Position numbers and translations under genes: made by a program. From Chimonanthus salicifolius (Eukaryota; Streptophyta; Magnoliopsida; Laurales; Calycanthaceae), in NCBI GenBank assembly GCA_013350335.1, contig CM023534.1, positions 24,323,302 to 24,387,301 on the forward strand: DNA of 64,000 nucleotides, in the 5' to 3' direction. Of this stretch, positions 12,313-23,430 are shown in pieces (position 1 is the first letter of the stretch; each line of letters begins with the position of its first letter). The notes beneath the pieces were generated by a model. The model worked only from the letters and a program-made list of their open reading frames with translations. It did no database searches and was not told the origin of the DNA.

Positions 12313-13110
12313 TTGTGGGGTTCGGCCATACCCCATGGCCGAACCTCACCCACTTTGAATTTGTCCTTTCTTTTTATTTAATCATATTAAACCACCTCAC
12401 ACTTCAAACACACTTTGGTAGGGTTCGGCCATACAACATGGCGGAACCTTACCACTTTGGTTTTGGACCCCTCTTTTCAAGTCCTTTGATCAATTCATTC
12501 ATATATACAATTTGACTTGTATTTACGGTTTTGCCATTGGTCTAACCGATGTTTAATTTTGCTAACACCATCATCCAAGACAATTCACTTTAGTGGGGTT
12601 CGGCCATACAACATGGCCGAACCTCACTATCTCAAACTTGGTCCTTTAATCCTTCATACTTAAGACTAGTTACCAATCTATTCATGTAATTAACTAGCCC
12701 TTAATCTTCCATCATTTTCTTGGTTCCAAAATTACTTAAATCCATCAAAATCACTCCATGGGGTTCGGCCATACATATGGCCGAACCCTATGGTTCTTTA
12801 TTTCCATCTATTTACATACTAAAAATCCATTTAAGAAATTCATGCACTTTCATGATCAATACCTCTTTCTATATGGCCGAACCCTATAGATCACCCTTGG
12901 TTCTTTTATTCATTAAAGAGATTAGGATTCGGCCATGCAATGGCCGAACCATGCTTTACCCATATAGTCATAATTTAGACCCTTTTGAAACATTATAAAA
13001 CCAACAATATAGTCATAATTTAGACCCATATGATCCATTTTTTTTTATCCTTTTTAAACAGCACTATCCAAGATTTAAACCCTTGATGGATTCGGCCACA
13101 CCATGGCCAA
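12313..13110. repeat. TTCGGCCAT/ATGGCCGAA palindrome cluster in element B
   Basis: Inverted-repeat units, gggttcggccat - short spacer - atggccgaacc, at about 12318-12349, 12419-12450, 12597-12626 and 12760-12787, a single arm at 12874-12885, a unit with almost no spacer at 12928-12948 and a decayed one at 13088-13109. Spacing is irregular (about 80-180 bases). A single arm also occurs near 13269. Confidence 0.8.
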
Positions 13111-14276
13111 ATGATGCTCCCTTTAACCAATTTATTTAACTAAATTTTATGAAACACTTACCAATCCTCTTAGCCTCTCTTCTTGCCTTTTGATCCTTAC
13201 TTCCTTCCTTCTTGCTCCCTTAGTCCCTTAGCCGATTATGTGCTTGATCAATGGTGAAAACACCAAAGGCTGGTTCGGCCAAGGAGGTAGGTTTTTGAGA
13301 GAGAGGGAGAGAGATGAAACTCTATGCTTTCTTTGAGATGAAAATCGGCCAAGTGATGGTGTGTACCCATTTTGTTAAAATAGCCCTTGAAATCCTCTCA
13401 TTACCCTCATGAATGTTGGTTTAACCAAGGAGTCCCATGGCTTAACTATGGGACACTTGGCCTAAGCTTAGGCAATCCTTCCATCTCCCCATGTTGGGTC
13501 TTGGGTTTCCATCATGAGATGGAAACCCTCCAAGCTCCCAAGGTAAATCTTATCCCATTCCATTTAAGATTTTTGCATGGAATACCACTCCCAAGTACCC
13601 AACGTGTGGGACTTGTCTTGGAGTTTTTGAGATCAAGGTAACTCCTCACCTCCCCACTTGACTCATTTGAATTCAAGGTCCCCATGGCTTCCAACTTAAC
13701 TCATCCAACTCATTAGCTCAACTCACCCCATTTAATACCACTCATTTAATGCACTTGAGTCAACTCCATTATTTGATTCAAATCCAACTCACTTCAACCC
13801 CAACTCAACATGATTTGACTCACCCTTTGAGCTCACTTGATGGTCCATACGGTCAATCATGGTCAACATGGTTAGCTCGACCCATTGGGTTCCAATTTAG
13901 CTTATTGATCCAATTTGGCGCCATGACCCATTTATGGGTGGTTTACCCATTTAAATGTGGTTTACATATTTGCATCTAGCCTACCCGCTTATCCTCCATT
14001 TAATTCCCCATCAATTCAACTTAACCCAATTAAAATTGAGCTCACCCAATGGTCAAATAAGTCTACCATGACCCATTGGGTCCCAATTGGGTAGTTGACC
14101 CATTTAATCACACACACCCAATTATTTCCAACCGAATTCTATCCTTGATCCATTGAATCATAATTGGGCTATTGACCCAATATTTAGCCATTTAAGATTC
14201 ATATCTTTTTAATTCTCCATTCCAATGGCATTTTCGTAAATATGGATATATTGAAAAATCGAGGTGTTATAGTATG

Positions 14277-16091
14277 ACCCCCTTGCTAAAAACTCATTGT
14301 TAACCGTGATGTAATTTTTTATTAGAAAGATGAATGGAAATAGGATGAAATGCAACCCACACCTTTGGTTTTAGAAGAAGAGAGTCGAATGGTTGAGAAT
14401 GGAAAGCAAAATGTCTTTAGTTCTTCCTCACCAAGGATTCCTTTAGCATCTACAAGATCATCTTCTCCAAGTTCGTCATCTTCTTCTAGGACTCCACCAA
14501 AGAAGATGAGGTCCTTGAGAGAAATATATGAAATGTGTCAATTCACCCAAATTGAAGAACCAACCAAATTTGAAGAAGCCATGTTGCATGAGGAGTGGTG
14601 TGAGATGCCATGGGTGATGATATTAAAGCTTTGGAAAGAAATGAGACATGGGAACTTGTTAATTTGCCAAAAGATAAGGATGTAATTGGTTTGAAATGGA
14701 TTTACAAGGTGAAATACAAATATGATGTCTCAATTCAGAAGCTTAAGGCAAGGTTAGTTGCCAAGGGGTACATGCAACAATAAGTATTGATTTCTTTGAA
14801 ACTTATGCCCCCGTTGCATGTTTTGATACAATTCGAGTCATTTTAGCTATAATTGCTTATCATAAATGGAATGTTTTTCAATTTGATGTACAAACAACTT
14901 TTTTGAATGGTTTTTGTTTGGATGAAGAAGTGTATGTGCAGCAACCATAGGGCTACGAAATTCAAGGTGAAGAGGAGGTGGTGTACCAGTTGAAAAAGCT
15001 CTATATGGCTTGAAAAAAGCTCCAAAAGCACGGTATGATAGAATTGATGGACATTTTTTACATAATGGGTTCAAAAGAAGTGTGAGTGATCCCACTTTAT
15101 ATGCCAAATCAAGAGGTACAAATGAGATATTGGTTTTTGTTTATATGTTGATGATCTAATCTACACTGGTAATAATGTTGCATTGTTTGAAGAATTTAAG
15201 GATTGTATGATCCATGAATTTGAGATGACAAACTTGGGTCAAATGAACTATTTTCTTGGGTTGGAAGTGAAACAATGTGATGAAGGAATTTTCCTTTCAC
15301 AAGAAAAGTATGTGGTAGACCTTCTCAATAAATTTAGCATGAAGGATTGCAACCCAGTGAAGACTCCTATGGTCACAAATCAAAAGTTTAGTAAGGATGA
15401 TAGAGAAGAATATGTTGATCATCATGTTTGTAGAAGCTTGATTGCTAGCTTGTTGTATCTTACAAACACACGGACCGATATTATACAAGCTACAAGAATA
15501 TTGTCAAGATATATGCACAGTCCAAGCATTATGGGGCTACCGAAAGAGTGTTGAGATACTTGAGGGGACAATTGCTTATGGCTTTTAGTATTATGTTAAA
15601 CACTAATGTTTTCAAATTGTGTGGTTTCTGTGATAGTGATTAGGCAGGTTTACATGATGATCGAAGAAGCACTATAGGATACACATTCAATCTTGGATCG
15701 GGTGCTATCTCATGGTCTTCAAAAAAGCAACAATCAATTGCTTTATCATCAGCGGATGATGAATATGATGCGGCTACAACAGCAGTGTGTCAAGTTGTTT
15801 GGATCGAGGAGAATCATGGCCGATATGATGCAAAATCAAGATGAGGCAACCACCATCTATTGTGACAATCGACCCACAATTGCTTTGACAAGAAATTCAA
15901 TGAATCTGAACCGCACAAGGCACATAGAGACTCGGTATCACTTCATCCGTGACTTGGTGGAAAATGAAAGCATTGATATGGCACACATCAGCACCAATGA
16001 TCAAGTAGTTGTTATTTTCACAAAGTCATTGCCACTAGACACGTTCATCTACTTCAGAGATTTGCTTAGAGTGCCTAAATTTATGCATTAA
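14277..16091 (+). pseudogene. pol: Copia pol part 2: reverse transcriptase and RNase H (broken)
   Basis: Continuation of the copia polyprotein after element B. The linker frame 14350-14685 is serine rich (SSPSSSSSSRTPP). Reverse transcriptase is seen across frames: ETWELVNLPKDKDVIGLKWIYKVKY (about 14648-14720), FETYAPVA (14797-14820), FDVQTTFLNG, then ALYGLKKAPKARYD (about 15000-15035). The catalytic YVDD is at 15144-15155 but in a shifted frame relative to the sequence before it. The thumb and connection follow in 15183-15554 (LGQMNYFLGLEVKQ). RNase H follows with RSTIGYTFNLGSGAISWSSKKQ, DEYDAAT and the TIYCDNRPTIALTRN motif (15693-16091), ending at the stop before the LTR. Several stops (14782, 14948, 15643) and frameshifts are visible. 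Confidence 0.85.
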
Positions 16092-16098
16092 TGGGGAG

Positions 16099-17310
16099 TG
16101 TGGAAATTAATGCATAAAATTAATGGGGAGATTTTCAATGCTCTGTATTGTTGACCTCTTGATCTTTTTAAGTTAAAAAAATTTATTATATAAAATAATT
16201 TATTTTATTATATATAATTAAAATTTTAATTAAATATTACTTATAATAATACGTTAAATATCAAGAAGACTCATTTAATTTTTTGGTTTAGGCCTCAATT
16301 TATGTCTAGACACAAGAACCGATCTATAGCCTGAAAATTGACAAAATAAAAGAGAAAAGGGAAGGAAATCCAAACATCAAATCCAGCAAAAAAAGAAAAT
16401 ACAAAGGGTCGATTGAGGTGGTTTTCAAAAGCCAAAACACCTTCTAAATTCTCAAAATCTCATTGGTTTCCAAATTTCCTAAGTTGAAAATTAATTAAGG
16501 AAATGATTGATGCAAACGATGGAGCTTTGTTTCTTTCATTGTTATTTTATTTCAAAATAAATCCATAAGATTGTGTGGAACGGTGATTTGCTTTAGGATT
16601 AGAAATTGCCTTGTTTATTTTATAACTAGTTTTAACCACTTATGGCTGAACATGGCATTGGTGTAGTTTATTTAAGGGCAGCTTGTGTATTGTATTTGAC
16701 ATTGAGAATTTTAATTGAAATATTGAAGCTTATGTTTTCTTTGGACGTCTCTATTTTTGTGAGTCTAATTCCCTTTTAAATTTAATTTGTTTATGTGTTG
16801 AATTATATTTAATTTCACATTCAAGTTACTTCATTGGATGGTTCTTAATTTTGATTTGAATTTGTGTTAGAATCAACATTTATTTTAAGTGTTGGTTTGA
16901 TATTTTTCATGATGAATTTATTTATTCATATCTTGCATTTTCCCAATTACTTAATTAAATTTATTTCTAAATCAAATTGATTTAAGAAGGTTCAGTGTTT
17001 TCAAATTGGATCTATGCCGGATTTAAATTCTTGTATACTTTTCAATTAAATTCAAGTATCTTGAAAAACAATTCCACGTTCGATTTGAATTCGATTGAAC
17101 ACCTAATTTCTTTGGTGAGGTTGATTCCGCCAACAATCACATTGAAATTTGTACCGTCTTTCTTTTTCCTTGAGTGATCGAGTGAACTGAGAGAAGGCCC
17201 CTTCAGGGTTTCATCTTGTAATCCTTGATTCGAGTTGAAAAACTCGGATCTAAAATCTATCCATTCAAAAGAATCCAAAAAAATTACGAATTGCAGATTG
17301 GCCTGCATCA
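16099..17310 (+). repeat. Copia LTR followed by a primer-binding site
   Basis: It starts TGTGGAAATTAATGC directly after the polypurine tract aatggggag (16090-16098) that follows the RNase H stop, and ends ...GGCCTGCATCA at 17310; 1212 bp. It should be the 3' LTR of the copia element, yet a primer-binding site follows at 17313. That arrangement fits a tandem LTR-internal-LTR-internal remnant in which this LTR also served as the 5' LTR of a second unit. Confidence 0.65.
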
Positions 17311-17312
17311 TT

Positions 17313-17326
17313 TGGTAATCAGAGCC
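17313..17326 (+). other. Primer-binding site, initiator tRNA-Met type, one-base insertion
   Basis: tggtaatcagagcc matches the plant retroelement site TGGTATCAGAGCC except for one extra A. It lies two bases after the LTR end. Confidence 0.65.
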
Positions 17327-18074
17327 TAGATCTTATACTGACCTATCGGTTAGGGACCATAATTGTTCAAGTTGAGTACTCTACTTCTTGAGATGGGTTT
17401 CATCAGACTTCGACGTTCATTAGAGTTACAAAGAGTGGATGACACTGTGGGCACTTCAACTTCATTTTACTTTGAAAGACATATAAATCATGACTCCGTT
17501 GTTGATTGGTCTAAACCTCCAAAGTTTGATGAAGAACCAGGGTGTAACTATGAAGTATTGATATCTCCAACAGAAGATGAGCAGTCAGATGCTTTGACAT
17601 CGAGATATGATGATTATGGAAATATTGATGATTATTTTGATGTGTTTTCATCATCAGCACATGTGGATGATATTTCAGTTGATGCACAGTTGGAGGATAG
17701 ACAGTTGAACGGATGGTTGAGGAGACAATCTATGAATCTCTAGTTCAACATTCAATGGAGACTTCACATCAAAACGAAACGATGGAGATGTTTGATCCAT
17801 AATAGTGTTGATTAAGGTTCCGTGGGGTAGAAATTGAAAATTTTCATACTTACTGTCTTGATCTTTTGAATAGATCCATCAGTAATTGAAAAGGTGAAAC
17901 CACTCATTGTGATTTTCAATGTTGTTAAAATTAAGTCGATCATAAAGTTGCCATATATCAGGAATTCCAAATCACATATTATGATTTACAGAATTGTATG
18001 ATTTATAAGTATTTTCTTTATATCGAATTTGATGAAATGCAATAAGCTTGGAACCAATTCGAAGAGGTTCCAGC
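17327..18074 (+). other. Truncated second internal region with an acidic ORF
   Basis: After the primer site the only open frame is 17363-17743 (126 codons; acidic, with KPPKFDEEPGC and many Asp/Tyr in the second half). I do not recognise it as gag: there is no zinc knuckle and no UBN2 motif. It may be a leader-encoded remnant or a fragment of another retroelement polyprotein. The DNA after 17743 has no coding signal, and there is no pol, so the second unit is badly truncated before the hAT element at 18083. Confidence 0.35.
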
Positions 18075-18082
18075 CTCCTACT

Positions 18083-18613
18083 TAGGGCTGAAACTCGGGT
18101 CAGGCGGGCCGGGTTTTGACAAACCCAGCCCTAACCCATGTCAAAATTTTTTGAACCCGACCCGACCCGACCCGAATTGCAAACCCGAATATGTCAACCC
18201 AACCCGACCCGAATTGCTAATACTCTCAACCCGAGAGTTGACCCGACCCGACCCGAGTTAGCCCGAGTTAGCCCGAGTTAGCCCGATTTTTTAAAGAGGG
18301 GAAGAGGAAGAGGAAGAGGAAGAGGAAGAGGTGGATATTGGTTTTCGAAAGAGGAGAAACGGAAGTAGAAGGGGTGTAGGGTTTTATTTAAGTTATGAAT
18401 TAGGGTCGGATTTTTCTGAGTCGGGTTTTTTCGAGTCGGGTCGGGTCGGGTTGAAGTTTAAATTCTTCAGCCCAACCCGACCCGAATTTCAGTCGGGTTT
18501 TTTTTTTCCTAACCCAACCCGACCCGAGTTTACAATTTCTATAACCCAGCCCACACTATTTTCGGGCCCGGTCAGTCAGATCGGGCCAAAACCCAACCCA
18601 AGTTTCACCCCTA
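18083..18613. mobile_element. Non-autonomous hAT element (MITE), TSD ctcctact
   Basis: Terminal inverted repeats: TAGGGCTGAAACTCGGGT at the left and, read from the right on the minus strand, TAGGGGTGAAACTTGGGT. Flanked by a perfect 8-bp duplication, ctcctact (18075-18082 and 18614-18621). An 8-bp TSD with ends of this form is the hAT superfamily signature. The interior is built largely of acccgacccgacccg on the left and gggtcgggtcgggt on the right, so the whole element folds back on itself, with a short aggaag microsatellite (18301-18329) between. No transposase. Confidence 0.85.
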
Positions 18614-18621
18614 CTCCTACT

Positions 18622-19760
18622 TATATTTCCTAATTCTTTGCTTAATTCCATAATAAAAGTTGAGTCTAAATCTATTAGTCGTTCTATATATGGACAGCAA
18701 ATTAGTCCCCACAATTGCCCAACTCCTTCCTACATTTCAGTGACTGAATTTATTCAAACTTTATTACTTGGACTCACTATAATCCTTGACTCTGGATCGG
18801 TAACAGTAATTGTAACATAAAGAAATGTAAATCGTAAAATAACAATTGGTAAAAAATAGAAGAGCTGCTTTCCTGTGATGTCCATTGTCACAAATATAGT
18901 TCTCGAGATACTAACGACAAGTGTTAATACAGGAATATTTTCAAATTCTCGGGTTTTTAATAGAAATTTAACTGGAAAATCTTGCAAAAAATATAAATAT
19001 TTAAAAAATAATGAAAATAAATATAATAAATAAAACAATATGATTTCCAATTGTTAATAATTACTAGTTATTAATTTCCAAAGTATAGAACATCTAAACT
19101 TAGTTTTTATAACTGTAGAGTAGTCTTTTCTAAATATAGATTTATGAGTGGTTGATTATGTATTACCAATTTACGATAGATTGAATCTTGTAAATTCAAT
19201 TTAGCTTTCAAATCCATTCTAATTTAACAATGTAATTAATTATTGTATGTCTTATTTTTTAAAGCCAAAGCAAGAAAGCTGATTGCAAAATAAGATTGAC
19301 ATTCTAAGTTTTTAACTATAAAATGATTTTTTTAATGATGATGATATTTTTTTTAATTGAGCATAGACATTTTATTTTTATTAATAATAATTAGATAAAA
19401 TTTGAGCTATAATTAATTATGTTATAATGATATAGTAAAATATAAAAAAAAGAGTTTTTAATAATGATGACAATAGCAAAAATATTAGATGATAAATATA
19501 ATTTCAAATTATTACAATAAGGTAAATAAAAAAATGTTATTGTAATTTTTACTTTCAATAAAAGTATTTTTATTTTATTATTTTCACCCAAAAATATTTT
19601 TTTAGCAAAACATTAATACTATTATAGTACTCACGTGAGCACAAACCCTAAAAAGAGTGTTCATGGGTATTCACTTTGGTATCTTTTAATAAACCATAAT
19701 CTTCATCCCATTTCCCTCTCTCTAGCTGCCGCCCTCTTTTGATACCAAAGAAACCAAACC
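18622..19760. other. AT-rich stretch without gene
   Basis: Long A/T runs and short spurious open frames. I see no promoter, repeat boundary or domain that I can support. Confidence 0.4.
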
Positions 19761-19762
19761 TA

Positions 19763-21223
19763 GGGCTGCGTTTGGATGGGGTAAGAGGGGGGTAATGGGG
19801 TAACAAAGGGGTGAGCATAAAACTTTGAAAATTTACCTTTTTCAGCCCATTTTTTAATACCCCTTTGGAGGTTGGGCTATTCAGAATACCCTACCCCTCA
19901 ATACTCCTTCCCTTCCTCTCTTTATCAATTATAGATTATAAAATTAAAATCTTTCAAAAAAATATATTATATAATTAAAAAATAATATATTTCAAGTAAT
20001 TAGCAATTTAATTCTGTTTGAAATTTATTTTAAAAATGTGTCAAAATTTTCAACATGATGCATTTAGGTGAGGGATAAATTTTACAAGGGTTACTCTTGA
20101 GTAGGGGTAACTGTAGGTAGGTGTAAACTGACATATTAACAATTTTATGAGAATTAATATTTTTATTAAATCTATGTAATATAAATAATAAAAATAAAAT
20201 TTTATGAAACATAATTGTCAAAATATCATATTTTTAAGTGGTGATTCTATCAAAATTTCGATAAGGACTCGAAACTCCGAAAGAGTTTGAGGTTCATGAT
20301 AATCTCTTTCGGAGTAATTAGCAATTTATTCTTTTGAAAGTTTATTTTAAAAATGTGTCAACATTTTCAAATTGATGCATTTGGATGAGGGATAAATTTT
20401 ACGGGGGTTACCCTTGAGTAGGGGTAATTGTAAGCAAGGGCAATCTAACATATTAACAATTTTATAAGAATTAATAATTTTCATTAAATTCATATAATAT
20501 AAAAATGAAATTAAAATTTTATGAAACATAATTGTCAAAATGTCCTATATAAGGAGTGATTCTGTCCAAATTTTGATAGGGCCTCAAAACTCCGAAAGAG
20601 TTTGAGGTTCATGGTAATCTCTTTTAGAGTAATTAGCAATTTTTTATGTTGGAATTTTATTTTCAACGTGATGCATTTGGATGAGGGTAAATTTATGGAG
20701 GTTACCCAAGGTTACCTTTGAGTAGGTGTAACTGTAAGCAGGGATAACCTGACATATTAACAATTTTATGAGAATTAATACTTTTATTAAATTCATATAA
20801 TATAAAAAATAACAATTATAAATTTTTATGCATAGATATGTTGATATTTTTTATTCATTGGTTTTAAAATAATAATATCAAAAAAAAAAAATTTTTTTTT
20901 TTTAATGTTAGAATGCAAGTGTTCATTTTAAATTATAATTATGAAAAATAATTTATAAAAAATGGATAATATTATTATAAGTTATATTATTAGGATTTAC
21001 TTCATGAATATTATTTAATAATTATATTTTATAAAAAATTTCAAAAAATATTAATATATCAGGTTACGCTTACTTTTAGTTATCAAATAAGATTTTTTAC
21101 TCTTACGGTAAGCTTTTACTTTATGACTGCAATTATCAAATAAGATAAGGGCAATCCCAGTTCAAGGGTGACTCCTACTCAGGGTAACCCCTCTAAAATT
21201 TACCCCTCATCCAAACGCAGCCC
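19763..21223. mobile_element. 1.46 kb TIR element, PIF/Harbinger-like, with internal tandem repeats
   Basis: The ends are inverted: GGGCTGCGTTTGGATG at the left and its complement catccaaacgcagccc at the right (21208-21223), flanked by TA (19761-19762 and 21224-21225; CTA/TAA if read as three bases). GGG...TGTTTGG-type ends with a short TA-containing target suggest PIF/Harbinger or a related MITE class; the short duplication keeps the superfamily uncertain. There is no transposase. Sub-terminal sequence (ggggtaa / ttacccc) is also inverted, and most of the interior is a tandem repeat (19996-20830). Confidence 0.7.
19996..20830. repeat. Tandem repeat, about 315-bp unit, two and a half copies
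   Basis: Units begin at 'taattagcaattta' near 19998, 20313 and 20629 and share the block with gatgcattt-gg-tgaggg, ttaccc-ttgagtaggggtaa, gacatattaacaattttat and, at the unit end, ctccgaaagagtttgaggttca...ctctttcggagt, which is itself a hairpin (CTCCGAAAGAG / CTCTTTCGGAG at 20275-20315 and 20589-20630). The third copy is partial and decayed. Confidence 0.75.
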
Positions 21224-21225
21224 TA

Positions 21226-22351
21226 ATCTTCTTCTCCTTTCCCTCTTTCTGGCCACTGCCCTCTTTGTTTTTTATTTCTTCTACCACGATGGAGTTTAGG
21301 AATGCACAATAAATATTATGAATGAGCAGAGCGAAGAAGAAATCAAAATTCTAATTTAGAGAAAAGAAGAGGATATGTTGAGTATCTAAAATCCAAAAGA
21401 CATGAATGGGCAGAACTAGAACACGCAATGCATTCGGCAATTGAATAGGTACTCCCAGCAGGCCAACAATGGATTCGACGATTGGAAAGTGGGAAAAAAA
21501 ATTTTAACGCTAAAAATGCATTTTTAACGCGATTTTATCATTTATCGCATTAAAAACATGTTTTTAACATTAAATTCCCGTTAAAAATGGAATCGACGTT
21601 AAAATCGCATTTTTAACGCGATAACATTATTTTGCCGGTATTTTCGTTTTTACAATGGCTATGACTACGAAGATCACCTAGGTTTTTATCAGAAATAACA
21701 TAAAAATATCTAAAACAAGTAATTCAAGAATTTTCTTTTAATACTAAGTGGATGTTTATAACTTTTACTTTGGAACCCAAATATCAAAGTTCCAACTTTC
21801 AAAATATAATACTAATATATGTCAAGATATTCAACCTTTAAAATCTATCAGAAATAAAAGTTTCATATTTTCTTATTTCAATTACCTTTATAGTTCAATC
21901 ATGCGTATAAAACGTGGCTCTTAAACCGACACAAGTCGTAGCAACATTCGAATCATGTTTTATATTTTTCTTCATACATGTTATTCACTTGAGAGGTTCA
22001 ACTTTAGCTTGATTCACTTCTACATCTGAAATCAGCATTGAATGCAATTTTCACTTGGAGTCAGATTCTGTTTAAGAAAATTGAAGAAGGGAAAAAGATT
22101 TACATAGAATACACTTGTTTGCTTCTAACTACTTAATTTTAGTGATTAAAATAGAAAAATATCGATAAAAAAATTAAAGAATGACTAGTTATTTCGACAG
22201 CTTAAAATTCATGAAATGCTTAAAAAATAGTATCATGTTAATCTCTAGTTAGTGTTACAGAAAATCCTTATTCAATACCTAGTCAACTAAAATACATAAA
22301 TGCAATTTAGTCAATAACAATAATTATGTTTGAGTTACGGTACGTATGTAT
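21226..22351. other. Intergenic stretch with a ttttaacgc motif cluster
   Basis: No gene. Between about 21508 and 21625 the motif ttttaacgc, or its complement gcgttaaaa and near variants, occurs repeatedly in both orientations, as in aacgctaaaaatgcattttt and gcatttttaacgcgat, making several overlapping hairpins. The rest is AT-rich with no feature that I can support. Confidence 0.5.
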
Positions 22352-22890
22352 TGCCACAACCCAAATTCGACATGTCACAATATTGTCCGCTTTGGACCCA
22401 TACCGACCTACACGGTTTTGTATTGGACCCAAGCTCTACTCTTGGCCCAAAACACGTTGTGCTAGGTGGGGTGAGCGCCCTCATATCAGCCTCCTTCAAA
22501 ACTAGCTCCTGGGTAATGTGGGACTTTTTCCACATCCACACGCCCGACCAGCTATATGCCATCGGTCAATCCAATGGTGCTCTGTCGATTGGACCTACAG
22601 AGCTCTATTTTTGTGCCTGGGCATCACAATCAACTCTACTTTGGCCTAGAGCCCTCCTCGACTCGGCTACAAACACAAGAGAGACCCATACAGAAAGAAG
22701 GTTTGAACCTTTTGCTTTGATACTATTTTGTCACGACTCGAACTCGACTGACACAATATTGTCCGCTTTAGGCCTACACAGGCCCGCACGACTTTGTATT
22801 GAGCCCAGGTTCAACTCCTGGTCCAAAATGCGTTCTGTTGGGTTGGGGGTCAGACTGATAGAGCTTTACTTCTAGGCCTGGGCATCACAA
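22352..22890. repeat. Unclassified interspersed repeat with an internal direct repeat
   Basis: The left edge (tgccacaaccc) and right edge (gggcatcacaa) are flanked by gtat (22348-22351 and 22891-22894), a possible short target duplication. Two partial copies of one module lie inside: gacacaatattgtccgcttt-type sequence at 22372-22452 and again at 22746-22834, each followed by a ...ctcctg / ...ctcctggtccaaaa-like block, and gagctctattt versus gagctttactt near the module ends. The open frame 22330-22875 runs through it without any recognisable domain and I regard it as chance. Confidence 0.5.
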
Positions 22891-22894
22891 GTAT

Positions 22895-23430
22895 CATTTG
22901 GCGAAATGAAATAAATGGTTTATCTCTCTAAGTAATGAGATAGTTCATTCATCAATTGTAAGACCAACAGTTACCTAACGCAAAGTTTAGCACAATGACC
23001 AAAACATAATACAGATCCGCAAAATGTGAATCAATCGACTACAAAACCAAGCCGACAACTAAAACCATCAGTGATTAGGCAACATCTTGAAAATAACAAG
23101 AAACAGCAACTGCTCTAGAGACGGCGTAACCAATTTGTATTAAACATAAAAATTCCAATCATGTGAAACACTAGAAGATTTTGAAGAAGCAAAATATGGT
23201 GGTAAATCAATAAACTACCTGAGCTGATATTTTTAGATAAGGAAATTAAAATATTTAATAGAAAATAGCATCGTTCTCATCCAAAGACATTCTCATTTCC
23301 AATGCTACTCAAGCTATGCTGATAAATGATCCTAATGTCGTCGGTCCATGGGAAAATTGGGACTGCCCTGTGAGGCTCCACATGTACATTTCCTGCCTTC
23401 CTAAACCCGCTGAGATATCCCAATTGGAGC
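22895..23430. other. Intergenic stretch, nothing recognised
   Basis: AT-rich, no supported gene or repeat. Confidence 0.4.

Larger units (their letters stand above)
11161..14271 (-). mobile_element. Element B: 3.1 kb solo-LTR-like element, TSD gtatg, inside copia pol
   Basis: Same family as elements C and D but inserted in reverse. The left edge TGTAATGCCCCGCCC is the complement of the ends of C and D (gggcggggcattaca in C). The adjacent block with cagagtctaattc and a T-run, then ccgacccttaactggcc, also matches C and D reversed. The right edge is ggtgttata (CA mutated to TA). Perfect 5-bp TSD gtatg at 11156-11160 and 14272-14276. The copia reading frame breaks off at 11160 and resumes after 14276, so the insertion is younger than the copia element. 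There is no coding capacity. The interior has TTCGGCCAT hairpins (12319-12960) and three covarying stem-loops (11829-11936). Confidence 0.85.
8989..17310 (+). mobile_element. Decayed Ty1/copia retrotransposon, split by element B
   Basis: Order of domains on the plus strand: gag with zinc knuckle (9028-9894), protease (9954-), integrase (10338-11160), [element B insertion 11161-14271], reverse transcriptase (about 14610-15560), RNase H (about 15560-16091), then LTR 16099-17310. Protease-integrase-RT-RNaseH order defines Ty1/copia. No 5' LTR is found: the left end abuts an inverted LTR of another copia family. There are many stops and frameshifts, so it is not autonomous. Confidence 0.85.

Noticed and set aside
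18087..18560. Interstitial telomere repeat
   Set aside because: The unit is acccg/gggtc, not the plant telomere heptamer, and it is contained within a hAT MITE with its own target duplication.
22330..22875. 181-codon open frame on the plus strand
   Set aside because: It runs across the whole 22352-22890 repeat, including both copies of its internal module, and has no domain; composition is that of the repeat.
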